From the NCBI GenBank assembly GCA_905234995.1, contig CAJOJV010000002.1, positions 1-64,000 on the forward strand: a DNA stretch of 64,000 nucleotides, written 5' to 3'. The DNA is from an uncultured Eubacterium sp. (lineage in GTDB: Bacteria; Bacillota; Clostridia; Oscillospirales; Acutalibacteraceae). Positions 1 to 8,888 of this stretch are shown piece by piece. The notes under the pieces were generated by a model. The model had not been told where the DNA came from. It did not search any database and saw only the letters and a list, made by a program, of their open reading frames with translations. Position 1 is the stretch's first letter. Each line of letters starts with the position of its first letter. The position numbers and the translations under genes were made by a program.

Positions 1-21
1 TGCCAATTCCACCACAGGTGC
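1..21 (-). tRNA. tRNA-Leu, 5' fragment cut by the window edge
   Basis: Read on the minus strand, positions 21 to 1 give GCACCTG TG GTGG AATTGGCA: a 7-nt acceptor strand, T8/A-type linker, and the D-arm start GTGGAATTGGCA that is characteristic of bacterial leucine tRNAs. The anticodon lies outside the window, so the isoacceptor is unknown. It follows comFC on the same strand by about 80 nt (22-102), a stretch in which I see no gene. Only 21 bases are available, so identification rests on the D-arm signature alone. Confidence 0.7.
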
Positions 22-102
22 TTATATACTTTACGCCCCGCGAAACTCTTGCAGTGCTTATTGCTTTGATATTTTAGCATTAACCGAGGAATAAATCAAG
101 GG

Positions 103-801
103 TTATTTTGTGATTGCAAAGGTGGCGCAATAGACTGCCTTGGCACCGTATGCATTGAGAGTAAGCGCAACGGATGAAAGCGTTGAGCCGGTGGTTTTAA
201 CGTCGTCAATAAGCAGAATCGTTTTGCCGTCAATATCCGCGTTTTTAAGCGGTGCAAAGGCGTTATACATATTAACAAATCTGTCCGTTCCCGACTGGCG
301 CTTTTGCATTTTAGTGCGGCGGCGCTTATACACCATAGCCCTGCAGGGAATATCAAGATATCCAGCGACCGCCTCTGCCAGCAGCTCCGCCTGATTAAAG
401 CCCCTGCGCCGCTTATCAGCCTTCATCATTGGCACGAAGGTTGCGTAATCAAAGCTGACATCCTTATAATTCCGCCTGACAGCAAGGGCGATTTCCCTGC
501 CCTGTGCAGGTGCAAGCGCAGGAATTTCCTGCATTTTGAAGTTGAGAACGGCACGGGCAATTGAGCCCTCGTAATAAAACGGGGCGCAAATCGCCTTATA
601 CTCCGGCTTGCGCCTTTGCCTTTTGCAGCGGCATTCTTTTTTGCTTGCCCCGCAGCGAAGACAAAGGGGCTGTTCGATATGCTTTGCCGTGGCACATTCC
701 TCGCACAGCACGGCATCAAATTCAACCACCTCTCCGCAAAAGGCACAGCGGTTTGTGAAAACGATACCGTTAATTTTATCCCTGAGTGTTATCTGATTCA
801 T
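103..801 (-). CDS. comFC: ComF family amidophosphoribosyltransferase-like competence protein
   Basis: Cytoplasmic ComFC-type protein of 232 residues, the family's usual length, required in naturally competent Firmicutes for handling incoming single-stranded DNA. The N-terminus carries paired cysteines (C19/C22, C33/C36, C47/C50, C57/C59) forming the predicted zinc ribbon, and the C-terminus the PRPP-binding loop LLIDDVKTTGST at about residues 195-207 of a type I phosphoribosyltransferase fold. The start codon overlaps the comEA stop by 4 bases (ATGA), so the two are translationally coupled at the end of the tepA-ftsK-comEA operon. Function in DNA uptake is inferred from family and partner genes. 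Confidence 0.9.
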   Translation of the reverse strand: MNQITLRDKINGIVFTNRCAFCGEVVEFDAVLCEECATAKHIEQPLCLRCGASKKECRCKRQRRKPEYKAICAPFYYEGSIARAVLNFKMQEIPALAPAQGREIALAVRRNYKDVSFDYATFVPMMKADKRRRGFNQAELLAEAVAGYLDIPCRAMVYKRRRTKMQKRQSGTDRFVNMYNAFAPLKNADIDGKTILLIDDVKTTGSTLSSVALTLNAYGAKAVYCATFAITK

Positions 802-1214
802 ACCGTTAAATAAGGTGCTATCTGAGCATACAGCGAATCGCCGAAGCCGCTGATGTTCTTAATCTGCTCAACGCTTGTGTAACCGCCGAGAAAATCGCGG
901 TAAGCAAGAATTGCATTTGCCCTGCTCTCCCCTATTCCGTCAATCATAACCAACTCCTCGGCAGTGCAGGTGTTCAGATTTAACGGAAAGCTGACGGCAG
1001 TATCGCCAACCGATTGGCTTTCAAGCTCGACGGTTTCCGCCTCTGCGTTGAAGCTCGGCGCAGCGGCGGTAGTGCTGATTTCATCAATATGACCGTTGCC
1101 CGCCCTTGGCTGAAGCAGCGCATAGCACGCAAAAAGAGCAGCAAGAACCAGAAGGGCAATTCCGATAAGAATTTCCGTTTGCCGCTTGTCACTGTTTCCT
1201 GCTGCTCTTTTCAT
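798..1214 (-). CDS. comEA: ComEA-like helix-hairpin-helix DNA-binding protein
   Basis: 138-residue membrane-anchored DNA receptor of the competence system. Residues about 15-33 are a single hydrophobic segment (IGIALLVLAALFACYALL), followed by a low-complexity linker and a C-terminal helix-hairpin-helix domain (about 75-138) starting NLNTCTAEELVMIDGIGESRA, the ComEA signature. It is shorter than Bacillus ComEA because the linker/oligomerisation part is reduced. It lies 18 nt after ftsK and overlaps comFC by 4 nt. With comEC at 19.4-21.4 kb, three of the late competence proteins are encoded in this window. Confidence 0.88.
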   Translation of the reverse strand: MKRAAGNSDKRQTEILIGIALLVLAALFACYALLQPRAGNGHIDEISTTAAAPSFNAEAETVELESQSVGDTAVSFPLNLNTCTAEELVMIDGIGESRANAILAYRDFLGGYTSVEQIKNISGFGDSLYAQIAPYLTV

Positions 1215-1232
1215 AGATGTATCCTTAAATAA

Positions 1233-3746
1233 TTAAAACACTTCGTCCTCGTCAATATCCTGATTATCAATAATATCCTCGCCGAATACGTGGTCGTTAA
1301 GCTCCATCTGAACGGAATTTTCAGAAGTAAAATCGCCGTTTTCATAAGCTCTCTTTTCAAGAAACTGCTGCATATTCATAAGCACCTGACGCGGCTTGCT
1401 GCCCTCGGGAGGTCCGATTACGCCGTATTCCTGAAGCTGGTCAATAATCTTCGCTCCCCTTGAATAGCCGACGGAGATTTTCCTTTGCAGGAACGAGGTT
1501 GAGGCGGTGCCTGATTCGATTACGACCTCTGCCGCTTTATCAAACAGCTCGTCATAATGCGGTCCGCCCTCGTCATCATCCTCAAACGGGCTTGACTTTT
1601 TATCCTGAACTGCCTTTGCTTCGATTTCCTTCTGAATATTCAAATCATAGGTTGATTCGCTTTCGCCCTTGATATATTCGCAAAGCTCCTCAACCTCTTC
1701 ATCGGAAATATAGCAGCCCTGAACGCGCACGGGCTTGCTTGCGCCGATAGGAGCATAAAGCATATCACCCTGACCGAGAAGCTTCTCTGCGCCGCCCGAA
1801 TCAATAATCGTTCTTGAGTCAATCTGCGATTTAACCGTGAGCGCAATACGCGAGGAAATATTTGCCTTGATAAGACCCGTAATAACGTCAACAGAGGGTC
1901 TCTGCGTTGCTATAACGAGGTGCATACCCGCTGCACGCGCCATCTGTGCAAGGCGGCAGATTGAATCCTCAACCTCTTTAGGCGCCGCCATCATCAAATC
2001 CGCAAGCTCATCGATGAAAATGCAGACCTGAGGCATTCTTTCCATATCCGGATGCTTTTCAACGTATTTGTTATAGCCGCCGATATCGCGCACGCCGGTT
2101 TCGGAAAATTTATTGTATCTCTGAAGCATTTCGGAAACCGCCCAACCGAGCGCACCCGAAGCCTTTTTAGCGTCCGTTACGACCGGAACGAGAAGATGAG
2201 GAATGCCCTCATACTTTGAAAATTCAACCTTTTTCGGGTCAATCATCAGGAACTTAACCTCATCGGGCTTTGCACGATAAAGGATTGAAACGATGATTGA
2301 ATTCATACAAACGGATTTACCGGAGCCCGTTGTGCCTGCAATAAGCAAATGCGGCATTTTGGCAACGTCGCAATAAATGCAGTTGCCTGCGATATCCTTA
2401 CCGATACCTGCGGAAAGCAGAGATTTCTGCCTGCCGAATTCGGGAGTATCAATAAGCTCGCGCATTGAAACGCCGCTTTTAACGGAGTTCGGAACCTCAA
2501 TTCCGACCGCGGCTTTACCCGGGATAGGCGCTTCAATTCTGACGTTTGTTGCTGCCAAATTAAGCGCAATATCGTCAACCAGATTTGTGATTTTTGAAAC
2601 CCTCGTGCCGACCGCTGGCTTAAGCTCATAGCGCGTTACAGTCGGTCCGCGGCTGATATCCGTAATCGTTGCGTCAACCTTAAAGGAGTGCAGCGTGTCA
2701 ATAAGCTGCTCGGCATTAGCTTTAAGCTCGCCGCTGATATCGTTTGAAGCCACGTGCTTGCCCTCCTTGAGAAGCGAAAGCGGCGGCAGATGGTATTCCT
2801 CAACCGAAGCCTTCATCTGCTCGTCGGTTACGGTGAACTCCTCCTCGGGCTTCTTTTCATTCGGCTTTTCGTCGGTTGCGTCGTTCACAATCTCGTCGAT
2901 TGATTTTTCCTTAGCCTTTTCGCGCTCAGCCCTGTTGCGGGCAGTGGCGGCGTTAATTTCATCAATAATACTCTGCGGCACAGAGGTTGTTTCCTCGCCC
3001 GAGTTAACCGCCACGTCAAGCTCCGAATCGGGCTTTCTTTTCCTTGGTTTCTTTTCTTCAGGAGTAACGGGGTCAAGCGGAATATCAATATTATTCTTAT
3101 TCATCCGGCGCTGCTCGCGCTTTTCCTCAATCACGGGCTTTGCCTTATCGTAGGTAACCTTTGCCGGCTTAGCTGCGCCGTTGAGGAACTGAATGATTGT
3201 GATACCCGTCATCAGCATAAAATCAACGAATATCAAAACGATATTAACGATAATTGCAGGCGCCTTGCCGAAGGTTAAAAGCAGCCAGCCGATAACGGCG
3301 CCGAAAAATCCGCCGTTAAACTCAACGCGTGCATTTAGATACGTTGTTTTAAATGACTCAACAAAGGGTTCGCCCGATTGATTCTGAACGACGTAAATAA
3401 ACGTTGAAAGCAAAAGCACCATAACAACGCTTTCGGCGCTTTTAATTAAAAACTTCGTAATATCCTGCTCTTTAAGTGAATAAAGAACGGTTATCACGAT
3501 TGTTAAAATCGGGAACACCCAGGAAGCAAACATTCCGAAAAGCCCAACGTAAACGTTATGAACAGCAAACCACGCACCCTCCCCTTTTATAACACCGACG
3601 AAAAAGGCAATAACGGAAAGCGCAAAAATCACGATTCCGATAACTCTGTTTGCCTCCGGACTTAAGCCGTACTGCGGCTCGGGTGCCTTTTTGCCGCCCT
3701 GCTTAGGCGCGGCTTTACCCTTTGTGTTTGTTTTATTATTAGCCAT
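1233..3746 (-). CDS. ftsK: FtsK/SpoIIIE family DNA translocase
   Basis: 837-residue septal DNA pump that moves chromosomes through the division or sporulation septum. The N-terminus has about four membrane helices (roughly residues 35-190), then an acidic/lysine-rich linker (220-330), the motor with Walker A GTTGSGKS near residue 480 and Walker B-type CIFIDELADLMM, and a C-terminal gamma winged helix (FLQRKISVGYSRGAKIIDQL) that reads KOPS/SRS sites. I start it at the ATG at 3746, with AGAGG 7 nt upstream, rather than at the longer frame to 3791 that would overlap the upstream gene. The order tepA-ylzJ-spoIIIE matches Bacillus, which favours SpoIIIE as orthologue. Confidence 0.93.
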   Translation of the reverse strand: MANNKTNTKGKAAPKQGGKKAPEPQYGLSPEANRVIGIVIFALSVIAFFVGVIKGEGAWFAVHNVYVGLFGMFASWVFPILTIVITVLYSLKEQDITKFLIKSAESVVMVLLLSTFIYVVQNQSGEPFVESFKTTYLNARVEFNGGFFGAVIGWLLLTFGKAPAIIVNIVLIFVDFMLMTGITIIQFLNGAAKPAKVTYDKAKPVIEEKREQRRMNKNNIDIPLDPVTPEEKKPRKRKPDSELDVAVNSGEETTSVPQSIIDEINAATARNRAEREKAKEKSIDEIVNDATDEKPNEKKPEEEFTVTDEQMKASVEEYHLPPLSLLKEGKHVASNDISGELKANAEQLIDTLHSFKVDATITDISRGPTVTRYELKPAVGTRVSKITNLVDDIALNLAATNVRIEAPIPGKAAVGIEVPNSVKSGVSMRELIDTPEFGRQKSLLSAGIGKDIAGNCIYCDVAKMPHLLIAGTTGSGKSVCMNSIIVSILYRAKPDEVKFLMIDPKKVEFSKYEGIPHLLVPVVTDAKKASGALGWAVSEMLQRYNKFSETGVRDIGGYNKYVEKHPDMERMPQVCIFIDELADLMMAAPKEVEDSICRLAQMARAAGMHLVIATQRPSVDVITGLIKANISSRIALTVKSQIDSRTIIDSGGAEKLLGQGDMLYAPIGASKPVRVQGCYISDEEVEELCEYIKGESESTYDLNIQKEIEAKAVQDKKSSPFEDDDEGGPHYDELFDKAAEVVIESGTASTSFLQRKISVGYSRGAKIIDQLQEYGVIGPPEGSKPRQVLMNMQQFLEKRAYENGDFTSENSVQMELNDHVFGEDIIDNQDIDEDEVF

Positions 3747-3771
3747 ACAAACCTCTTTATTATGTAAATCC

Positions 3772-4632
3772 TTATTTTGCAATAACCTCAACGATGCCGA
3801 TAATCAGCGTGATTACGCCGATTGCAGCATCATAATATGAAAAATAAACAACCTTGTTATCCTTAACAAAGGAAAGCAAAAGCTTTGAAAACAGAAACGC
3901 TGCAGCGCCTGAAAGCACGACCGCGATAACACCTTCAAGAATCGGAACGTAGGTTACGCAGGTTACAATCTGAATAATGCCCGAAACAATTAATATCGGC
4001 GCGCTGAGGCTTATAAAATATCTGAAAGCAATCTTTTTATTAACCTTTAAAATAATGCCGACGAAAAGCACTGCAGCGCAGGCTGAAAGCCCCGCAATCG
4101 GGATTGAGAAAAACAGACATAGCGAAATGGTCAGCGCGCTTACGAAGTTGAGCTGCTTCCCCTTTTCCTCCTTTTGAAGCAGGATTGAAGCGATATAAAC
4201 TACGGCAGCAGTTACGATGAAGCCAACGCCCTCAAACAGCAGGTTGCCGTCATATGAATAAGAATGAAGCAACTGATAGATATTGCCCTTATTTCCCGTC
4301 GGTATTAAATAAGCAAGCATAAACACGTACGGGATTAGGGTTAAAAGCATAAACTTGCGGGAATGCTTCGCCTCACGAAGATTGAATTTCTTTTGAAATA
4401 TATCCGTTATTGTTGAAACAAATTCAAGAATGAGCCTTAAGAAAACCTTATAAAAGGCAACGATTATTCCGAGGGCTATTCCGATATGTACCAGCCCCGT
4501 TAATTCGGAGCAGGCTGCAGAATATCTGCCTGCAAAATCATGGAATATTGCGGAGTGGCCGCTTTCCGAAATCGGAAAAACGTAGGTCAGTGCCTGAGCC
4601 AACGCCTGGAAAATGGCAGTTAAGATTGACAA
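3772..4632 (-). CDS. UppP/BacA-like membrane protein lacking the catalytic residues
   Basis: 286-residue polytopic membrane protein that aligns with undecaprenyl-diphosphatase UppP (BacA). The family motif VEGLTEFLPVSSTGH appears here as AQALTYVFPISESGH, so both catalytic glutamates (E17 and E21 in E. coli numbering) are replaced by Gln and Tyr while the histidine is kept. The second motif, PGxSRSG, is IAGLSACAA, without the arginine. Phosphatase activity is therefore unlikely, and a transport or structural role is possible. Start chosen at TTG 4632, which has GGAGG 8 nt upstream inside ylzJ. It overlaps the end of the ylzJ-like gene by 95 nt. Confidence 0.75.
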   Translation of the reverse strand: MSILTAIFQALAQALTYVFPISESGHSAIFHDFAGRYSAACSELTGLVHIGIALGIIVAFYKVFLRLILEFVSTITDIFQKKFNLREAKHSRKFMLLTLIPYVFMLAYLIPTGNKGNIYQLLHSYSYDGNLLFEGVGFIVTAAVVYIASILLQKEEKGKQLNFVSALTISLCLFFSIPIAGLSACAAVLFVGIILKVNKKIAFRYFISLSAPILIVSGIIQIVTCVTYVPILEGVIAVVLSGAAAFLFSKLLLSFVKDNKVVYFSYYDAAIGVITLIIGIVEVIAK

Positions 4633-4795
4633 TATTTTTACCTCCAAACATCACGGCGTTATCAAGATAATAGCCGCCTCTTAAATATTCAAACGGATTA
4701 CTGGAGCGGGAAGCATTTTCGTCTTTACCCGCGCAGCTCGTTAATTCATCACTGCTTAAGAAAATATCGCCCTCATTGATAACGGACCAGAGCAT
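4538..4795 (-). CDS. ylzJ: YlzJ-like small protein
   Basis: 85-residue protein whose ATG shares one base with the tepA stop (TAATG), so it is almost certainly translationally coupled to it. Gene order tepA-ylzJ-spoIIIE is that of Bacillus and many Clostridia. The sequence starts [12 protein letters not shown] and contains SSNPFEYLRGGYYLDNAV, which resembles the conserved STNPxDYLNPxYxPG part of YlzJ-like proteins. Its role is unknown in all species. The last 31 codons overlap the following uppP-like gene in another frame, suggesting the native stop was lost. The call rests mainly on context and weak similarity. Confidence 0.55.
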   Translation of the reverse strand: MLWSVINEGDIFLSSDELTSCAGKDENASRSSNPFEYLRGGYYLDNAVMFGGKNIVNLNCHFPGVGSGTDLRFSDFGKRPLRNIP

Positions 4796-5481
4796 TACTG
4801 CGCCTCCTCAATCTGCGAATTGATATAGGACAGCGCGTCCGAAAGCCCGCCGAGCTCATCAATCAGCCCGCATTTAACGGCACCCTCACCGTCCAGCACA
4901 GTGCCGACGTCCATCACAAGCTCGCCCGTTTTAAGCATCAGTTTTCTGAAATCCTTTGCAGAGATTTTGGAATTGCTTTCAACAAAATGAACGATTCTGT
5001 CCTGCATTTTTTCAAAATAAGAAAGCGTTTGCGGCACGCCGAGCACGAGCCCGTTAAGGCGCACGGGATGCACCGTCATCGTTGCGCTTGGCACGATAAA
5101 GCTTTTTCTGCAGGATACCGCAAGCGGCACGCCGATTGAATGACCGCCGCCTAGCACAAGCGAAGCAGTGGGAGTTTCCATGGTTGAAAGCAGCTCTGCA
5201 ATCGCAAGCCCCGCCTCAACGTCTCCGCCGACGGTGTTTAGAATAATCAGCAGCCCCTCAATTTCCTCGCTTTCCTCGATAGCGACGAGCTGCGGAATAA
5301 CGTGCTCATACTTCGTGGTTTTATTCTGCCGCGGCAAAATATAATGTCCCTCAATCTGCCCGATAATGGTCAGGCAATGAATGAAATGCCCGTTCTTTTT
5401 AACGGTTATTGAGCCCGTTTCAAAGGCTGAGCCTTCCTCCTGCTCCTCCTCGGCAATATTTTCCTTTTCTTCTTCGGACAT
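4795..5481 (-). CDS. tepA: ClpP-like serine protease of the TepA (YmfB) family
   Basis: 228-residue ClpP-fold peptidase. An acidic N-terminal tail ([17 protein letters not shown]) precedes the crotonase/ClpP core with [10 protein letters not shown] (substrate strand), [11 protein letters not shown] carrying the nucleophilic serine at about residue 115, and MTVHPVR with the catalytic histidine. An aspartate of the triad is probably in the region [14 protein letters not shown]. In Bacillus the orthologue is called translocation-enhancing protein A or ClpP-like YmfB, linked to secretion and to spore small acid-soluble protein turnover. It heads the operon running to comFC; the promoter is at 5523-5551. 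Confidence 0.85.
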   Translation of the reverse strand: MSEEEKENIAEEEQEEGSAFETGSITVKKNGHFIHCLTIIGQIEGHYILPRQNKTTKYEHVIPQLVAIEESEEIEGLLIILNTVGGDVEAGLAIAELLSTMETPTASLVLGGGHSIGVPLAVSCRKSFIVPSATMTVHPVRLNGLVLGVPQTLSYFEKMQDRIVHFVESNSKISAKDFRKLMLKTGELVMDVGTVLDGEGAVKCGLIDELGGLSDALSYINSQIEEAQ

Positions 5482-5522
5482 AAAAACACCTCAATGCCTA
5501 TTATGCCCAAAAAGCCTTATAT

Positions 5523-5551
5523 ATTGTATCACAAATAATAGAATAATTCAA
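5523..5551 (-). promoter_or_regulatory. Sigma-A type promoter for the tepA operon
   Basis: On the minus strand TTGAAT (5551-5546) and TACAAT (5528-5523) are separated by 17 nt. The distance to the tepA start leaves a leader of about 35 nt with a GAGGTG ribosome site. It is divergent to the aconitase promoter in the same AT-rich 240-nt gap. Confidence 0.7.
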
Positions 5552-5608
5552 TATATAGTTTTACTTTAGATTAATATTATATAAAATAACAAAATTCATT
5601 TAAAATGA

Positions 5609-5637
5609 TTGACACAAGATAAACAATATTATAAAAT
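5609..5637 (+). promoter_or_regulatory. Sigma-A type promoter for the acn-icd-rex operon
   Basis: TTGACA at 5609-5614 and TAAAAT at 5632-5637, 17-nt spacer: 11 of 12 consensus matches. Predicted transcription start near 5644, which leaves a 78-nt leader containing a hairpin. No Rex-type TTGTTAA-N4-TTAACAA palindrome is visible around it. Confidence 0.72.
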
Positions 5638-5661
5638 AGATTGACAATTTTTAAAACAACT

Positions 5662-5691
5662 TTTGCCCTGCGTTTCACAATTGCGGGCAAA
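5662..5691 (+). other. Hairpin in the aconitase leader RNA
   Basis: TTTGCCC (5662-5668) and GGGCAAA (5685-5691) form a perfect 7-bp stem with an extra GC pair inside, located between the predicted start site and the ribosome binding site AGAAAGG (5704-5710). No run of T follows, so it is not a terminator. It may affect mRNA stability or translation; no known riboswitch family is recognised. Confidence 0.45.
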
Positions 5692-5721
5692 GGAATTTGC
5701 GGCAGAAAGGCAGAAATTATT

Positions 5722-7659
5722 ATGGGTTTAACACTTGCACAAAAGCTTATTAAAGCTCACCTTGTTGAGGGTGAAATGAAGGTTGGCAGCGAAATAGGCC
5801 TTCGCATTGACCAGACCTTAACTCAGGATGCAACGGGCACTATGGCTTATCTTGAGTTTGAGGCTATGGGTGTTGACAGGGTTAAGACAGAAAAAAGCGT
5901 TGCTTACATAGACCACAACACACTTCAGACAGGCTTTGAAAATGCTGACGACCACAGATACATTCAGACCGTTACCAAGAAGCACGGCATTTATTTTTCA
6001 CGCCCCGGCAACGGCATTTGCCATCAGGTGCATCTTGAGCGCTTCGGTATTCCCGGAAAGACGCTCATCGGCTCTGACAGTCATACACCCACGGGCGGCG
6101 GAATCGGTATGCTTGCAATGGGCGCAGGCGGACTTGACGTTGCAGTTGCAATGGGCGGCGGCACTTACTATATCCCGATGCCGAAGATGACGAGAATTAA
6201 CCTTCACGGCTATCTTAAGCCCTGGGTTTCCGCAAAGGACGTTATTCTTGAGGTGCTTCGCATAATGAGCGTTAAAGGCGGCGTTGGCAAGATTATTGAA
6301 TACGGCGGAGAGGGCGTTAAAACCCTTACGGTGCCCGAGCGCGCAACCATTACAAATATGGGCGCTGAGCTTGGCGCAACGACTTCCATCTTCCCTTCCG
6401 ATGAAATCACGCTTGCTTTCCTTAAGGCACAGGGCAGAGAAAAGGACTGGACGGAAATTCTTCCAGACCCTGACGCTGAATATGACGAGATTATTGACAT
6501 TGATTTATGCGAGCTCACCCCGATGGCTGCCTGCCCGCATATGCCCGATAAGGTTAAGACCACCGTGGAAATCGGCAAAATCAAGGTTGACCAGGTTGCA
6601 ATCGGCTCCTGCACGAACTCCTCATACGTTGATATGATGAAGGTTGCCGCAATCCTTAAGGGCAAAACAGTTAACCCGAACGTTTCTCTTTGCATTGCTC
6701 CCGGCTCAAAGCAGGTGCTTAATATGCTTGCGCTCAACGGCGCGCTTTCAGATATGATTAACGCGGGTGCAAGAATTCTTGAATCCGCCTGCGGTCCCTG
6801 CATCGGTATGGGCCAGAGCCCGAACTCGGGCGGCGTTTCACTCCGCACGTTTAACAGAAACTTTGAGGGCAGAAGCGGCACAAAGGACGCGGGCATTTAC
6901 CTCGTTTCTCCCGAGGTTGCTGCAGCCTCCGCACTGACCGGATATCTTACCGACCCGAGAGAGCTCGGCGAAGCTCCCAAAGTTGAAATGCCGAGCAAGT
7001 TTATTGTTAACGATAATATGATTGAGGCTCCCGCAACTGTTGAAGAGGCAAAGGACGTTGAGGTGCTCAGAGGTCCGAACATCAAGCCCTTTCCAAAAAC
7101 CGAACCGCTTCCCGAAAGCCTTGAGGCAAAGGCAATTCTTAAGGTTGAGGATAACATCACAACCGACCATATTATGCCCGCAGGTGCAAAGATACTGCCC
7201 TACCGTTCAAATATTCCGCACCTTTCACAGTACTGCTTTGCAGTATGCGACGAAACCTTCCCCGAAAGAATTAAAGCTGAGGGCAAGGGCTTCATCATCG
7301 GCGGCGCTAACTACGGACAGGGCTCAAGCCGTGAGCACGCAGCTCTCGTTCCGCTTTATCTCGGCGTAAAGGCCGTTATTACGAAGAGCTTTGCAAGAAT
7401 CCACGTTGCAAATCTCGTTAACGCAGGCATCCTTCCCTTTACGTTCAAAAACGAGGCTGACTACGATAAGATTGACCAGCTTGACGAATTAGAGCTTCCC
7501 GCAATCAGGGAAAAGATTGCAAACGGCGGCGAGGTTATTCTTGTCAACAAAACGAAGGGCGAGGAATATGAGCTTGACGCTTCCCACCTTTCACAGAGGC
7601 AAAGAGATATGCTGCTTTGCGGCGGTCTGCTTGACTACACAAGAGAAATGAACAAATAA
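5722..7659 (+). CDS. acn: Aconitate hydratase (aconitase), short bacterial type
   Basis: 645-residue iron-sulfur enzyme interconverting citrate and isocitrate. Cluster ligands are in GSCTNSS (about residue 294) and SACGPCIGMGQSPNSGG (about 355); the substrate-binding swivel domain has GANYGQGSSREHAALVP (about 527). The length fits the shorter aconitase group related to the mitochondrial enzyme, found in Clostridia, rather than 890-residue AcnA. The frame opens earlier at a TTG (5641), but the ATG at 5722 has AGAAAGG upstream and starts at the conserved MGLTLAQKLI. It is first in an operon with isocitrate dehydrogenase, so the pair converts citrate to 2-oxoglutarate, a biosynthetic half of the TCA cycle in an anaerobe. 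Confidence 0.92.
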   Translation: MGLTLAQKLIKAHLVEGEMKVGSEIGLRIDQTLTQDATGTMAYLEFEAMGVDRVKTEKSVAYIDHNTLQTGFENADDHRYIQTVTKKHGIYFSRPGNGICHQVHLERFGIPGKTLIGSDSHTPTGGGIGMLAMGAGGLDVAVAMGGGTYYIPMPKMTRINLHGYLKPWVSAKDVILEVLRIMSVKGGVGKIIEYGGEGVKTLTVPERATITNMGAELGATTSIFPSDEITLAFLKAQGREKDWTEILPDPDAEYDEIIDIDLCELTPMAACPHMPDKVKTTVEIGKIKVDQVAIGSCTNSSYVDMMKVAAILKGKTVNPNVSLCIAPGSKQVLNMLALNGALSDMINAGARILESACGPCIGMGQSPNSGGVSLRTFNRNFEGRSGTKDAGIYLVSPEVAAASALTGYLTDPRELGEAPKVEMPSKFIVNDNMIEAPATVEEAKDVEVLRGPNIKPFPKTEPLPESLEAKAILKVEDNITTDHIMPAGAKILPYRSNIPHLSQYCFAVCDETFPERIKAEGKGFIIGGANYGQGSSREHAALVPLYLGVKAVITKSFARIHVANLVNAGILPFTFKNEADYDKIDQLDELELPAIREKIANGGEVILVNKTKGEEYELDASHLSQRQRDMLLCGGLLDYTREMNK

Positions 7660-7677
7660 TTCACAGAGGAGAAAACA

Positions 7678-8856
7678 ATGAACGATATTGAAATGAAAGC
7701 AATTGACGAGGCTGTTGAAAAATTCCGTTCACTTATGGAGGGACAGCTTGAAAGAGCAAAGAATATTAAAGCAAATAAGGATTTTATTGATTACGAAAAG
7801 CTTGATAAAATCGTTATCGGCATCTGCGGCGGCGACGGTATCGGCCCGATTATCACTAAGGAAAGCCAGAGAGTGCTTGAATTTATGCTTAAGGACCAGG
7901 TTGAGAGCGGCAAGGTTGAATTCAAGGTTATTGACGGCTTAACGATTGAAAACCGCGCTGCCTGCCTTAAGGCTATTCCTGACGACGTGCTTGAGGAATT
8001 AAAGCAGTGCCACGTTATTCTTAAGGGCCCGACAACCACTCCCCATCAGGGTGACGGTCTGCCGAACATTGAAAGCGCAAACGTAGCAATGAGAAAGGCG
8101 CTTGACCTTTTTGCAAACGTGCGCCCCGTTAAGGTTCCTGAGGAAGGCATTGACTGGACCTTCTTCCGCGAGAACACCGAGGGCGGCTACGCAGTCGGCT
8201 CCTACGGCGTTAACATCACAGACGACCTTGCGGTTGACTTCACCGTTGCAACCGAGGAGGGCTGTGAAAGAATCGCCCGCCTTGCTTATGATTACGCTCA
8301 GAAGAACAACAAGGGCAAGGTTTCCATCATCACAAAGGCTAATATCATCAAGACGACCGACGGCAAATTCCTCAACATTGCAAAGAAGGTCGGCGAGGAA
8401 TACCCCGATATCGTTACCGACGAATGGTTTGTTGATATCACAACAGCAAAGCTTATTGACCCGCAGAGAAGAAAGGACTTCAAGGTATTCGTGCTTCCTA
8501 ATCTTTACGGCGACATTATCACCGACGAGGCTGCCGAATTCCAGGGCGGCGTTGGCACTGCAGGCTCTGCAAACATCGGCAAAAAATATGCTATGTTTGA
8601 GGCAATCCACGGCTCTGCTCCGAGAATGATTACCGAGGGCAGAGGTCAGTACGCTGACCCGTGCAGTATGCTGCGTGCCTCCGTTATGCTGCTTTCCCAC
8701 ATTGGCTTTGTTGAAAAGGCAAACGCTCTTGAAAAAGCGCTTGACAAATGTATGTTTGAGGAAAAGAAGCTGACCATCACAGGACGCGATACCGGCTGCA
8801 CCTGTGCTGAATTCGGCGATTACGTTATGGACACAATTACTTCAATGAGCAAATAA
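7678..8856 (+). CDS. icd: Isocitrate dehydrogenase, isocitrate/isopropylmalate dehydrogenase family
   Basis: 392-residue beta-decarboxylating dehydrogenase oxidising isocitrate to 2-oxoglutarate. Visible family elements are GGDGIGPIITKES near residue 53, the substrate arginine segment NIESANVAMRKALD, FFRENTEGGYAVGS, KANIIKTTDGKF and the metal-binding NLYGDIITDEAAEFQGGVG, then FEAIHGSAP at the cofactor site. An extra 45-residue N-terminal helical stretch precedes the core. Whether it uses NAD or NADP cannot be read with certainty; pairing with Rex suggests NAD. It begins 18 nt after acn with a GAGGAG ribosome site, so the two are co-transcribed. Isopropylmalate dehydrogenase is less likely because of the aconitase partner. 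Confidence 0.85.
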   Translation: MNDIEMKAIDEAVEKFRSLMEGQLERAKNIKANKDFIDYEKLDKIVIGICGGDGIGPIITKESQRVLEFMLKDQVESGKVEFKVIDGLTIENRAACLKAIPDDVLEELKQCHVILKGPTTTPHQGDGLPNIESANVAMRKALDLFANVRPVKVPEEGIDWTFFRENTEGGYAVGSYGVNITDDLAVDFTVATEEGCERIARLAYDYAQKNNKGKVSIITKANIIKTTDGKFLNIAKKVGEEYPDIVTDEWFVDITTAKLIDPQRRKDFKVFVLPNLYGDIITDEAAEFQGGVGTAGSANIGKKYAMFEAIHGSAPRMITEGRGQYADPCSMLRASVMLLSHIGFVEKANALEKALDKCMFEEKKLTITGRDTGCTCAEFGDYVMDTITSMSK

Positions 8857-8888
8857 TTTTACCCACGCAAATCTAATATTAAGGATTG

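Noticed and set aside
6210..6896. 228-codon open frame antisense to aconitase
   Set aside because: Its codons mirror the aconitase frame, it has no ribosome site, and its sequence has no family likeness.
7999..8700. 233-codon open frame antisense to isocitrate dehydrogenase
   Set aside because: Shadow of a conserved gene on the other strand; no start signal.
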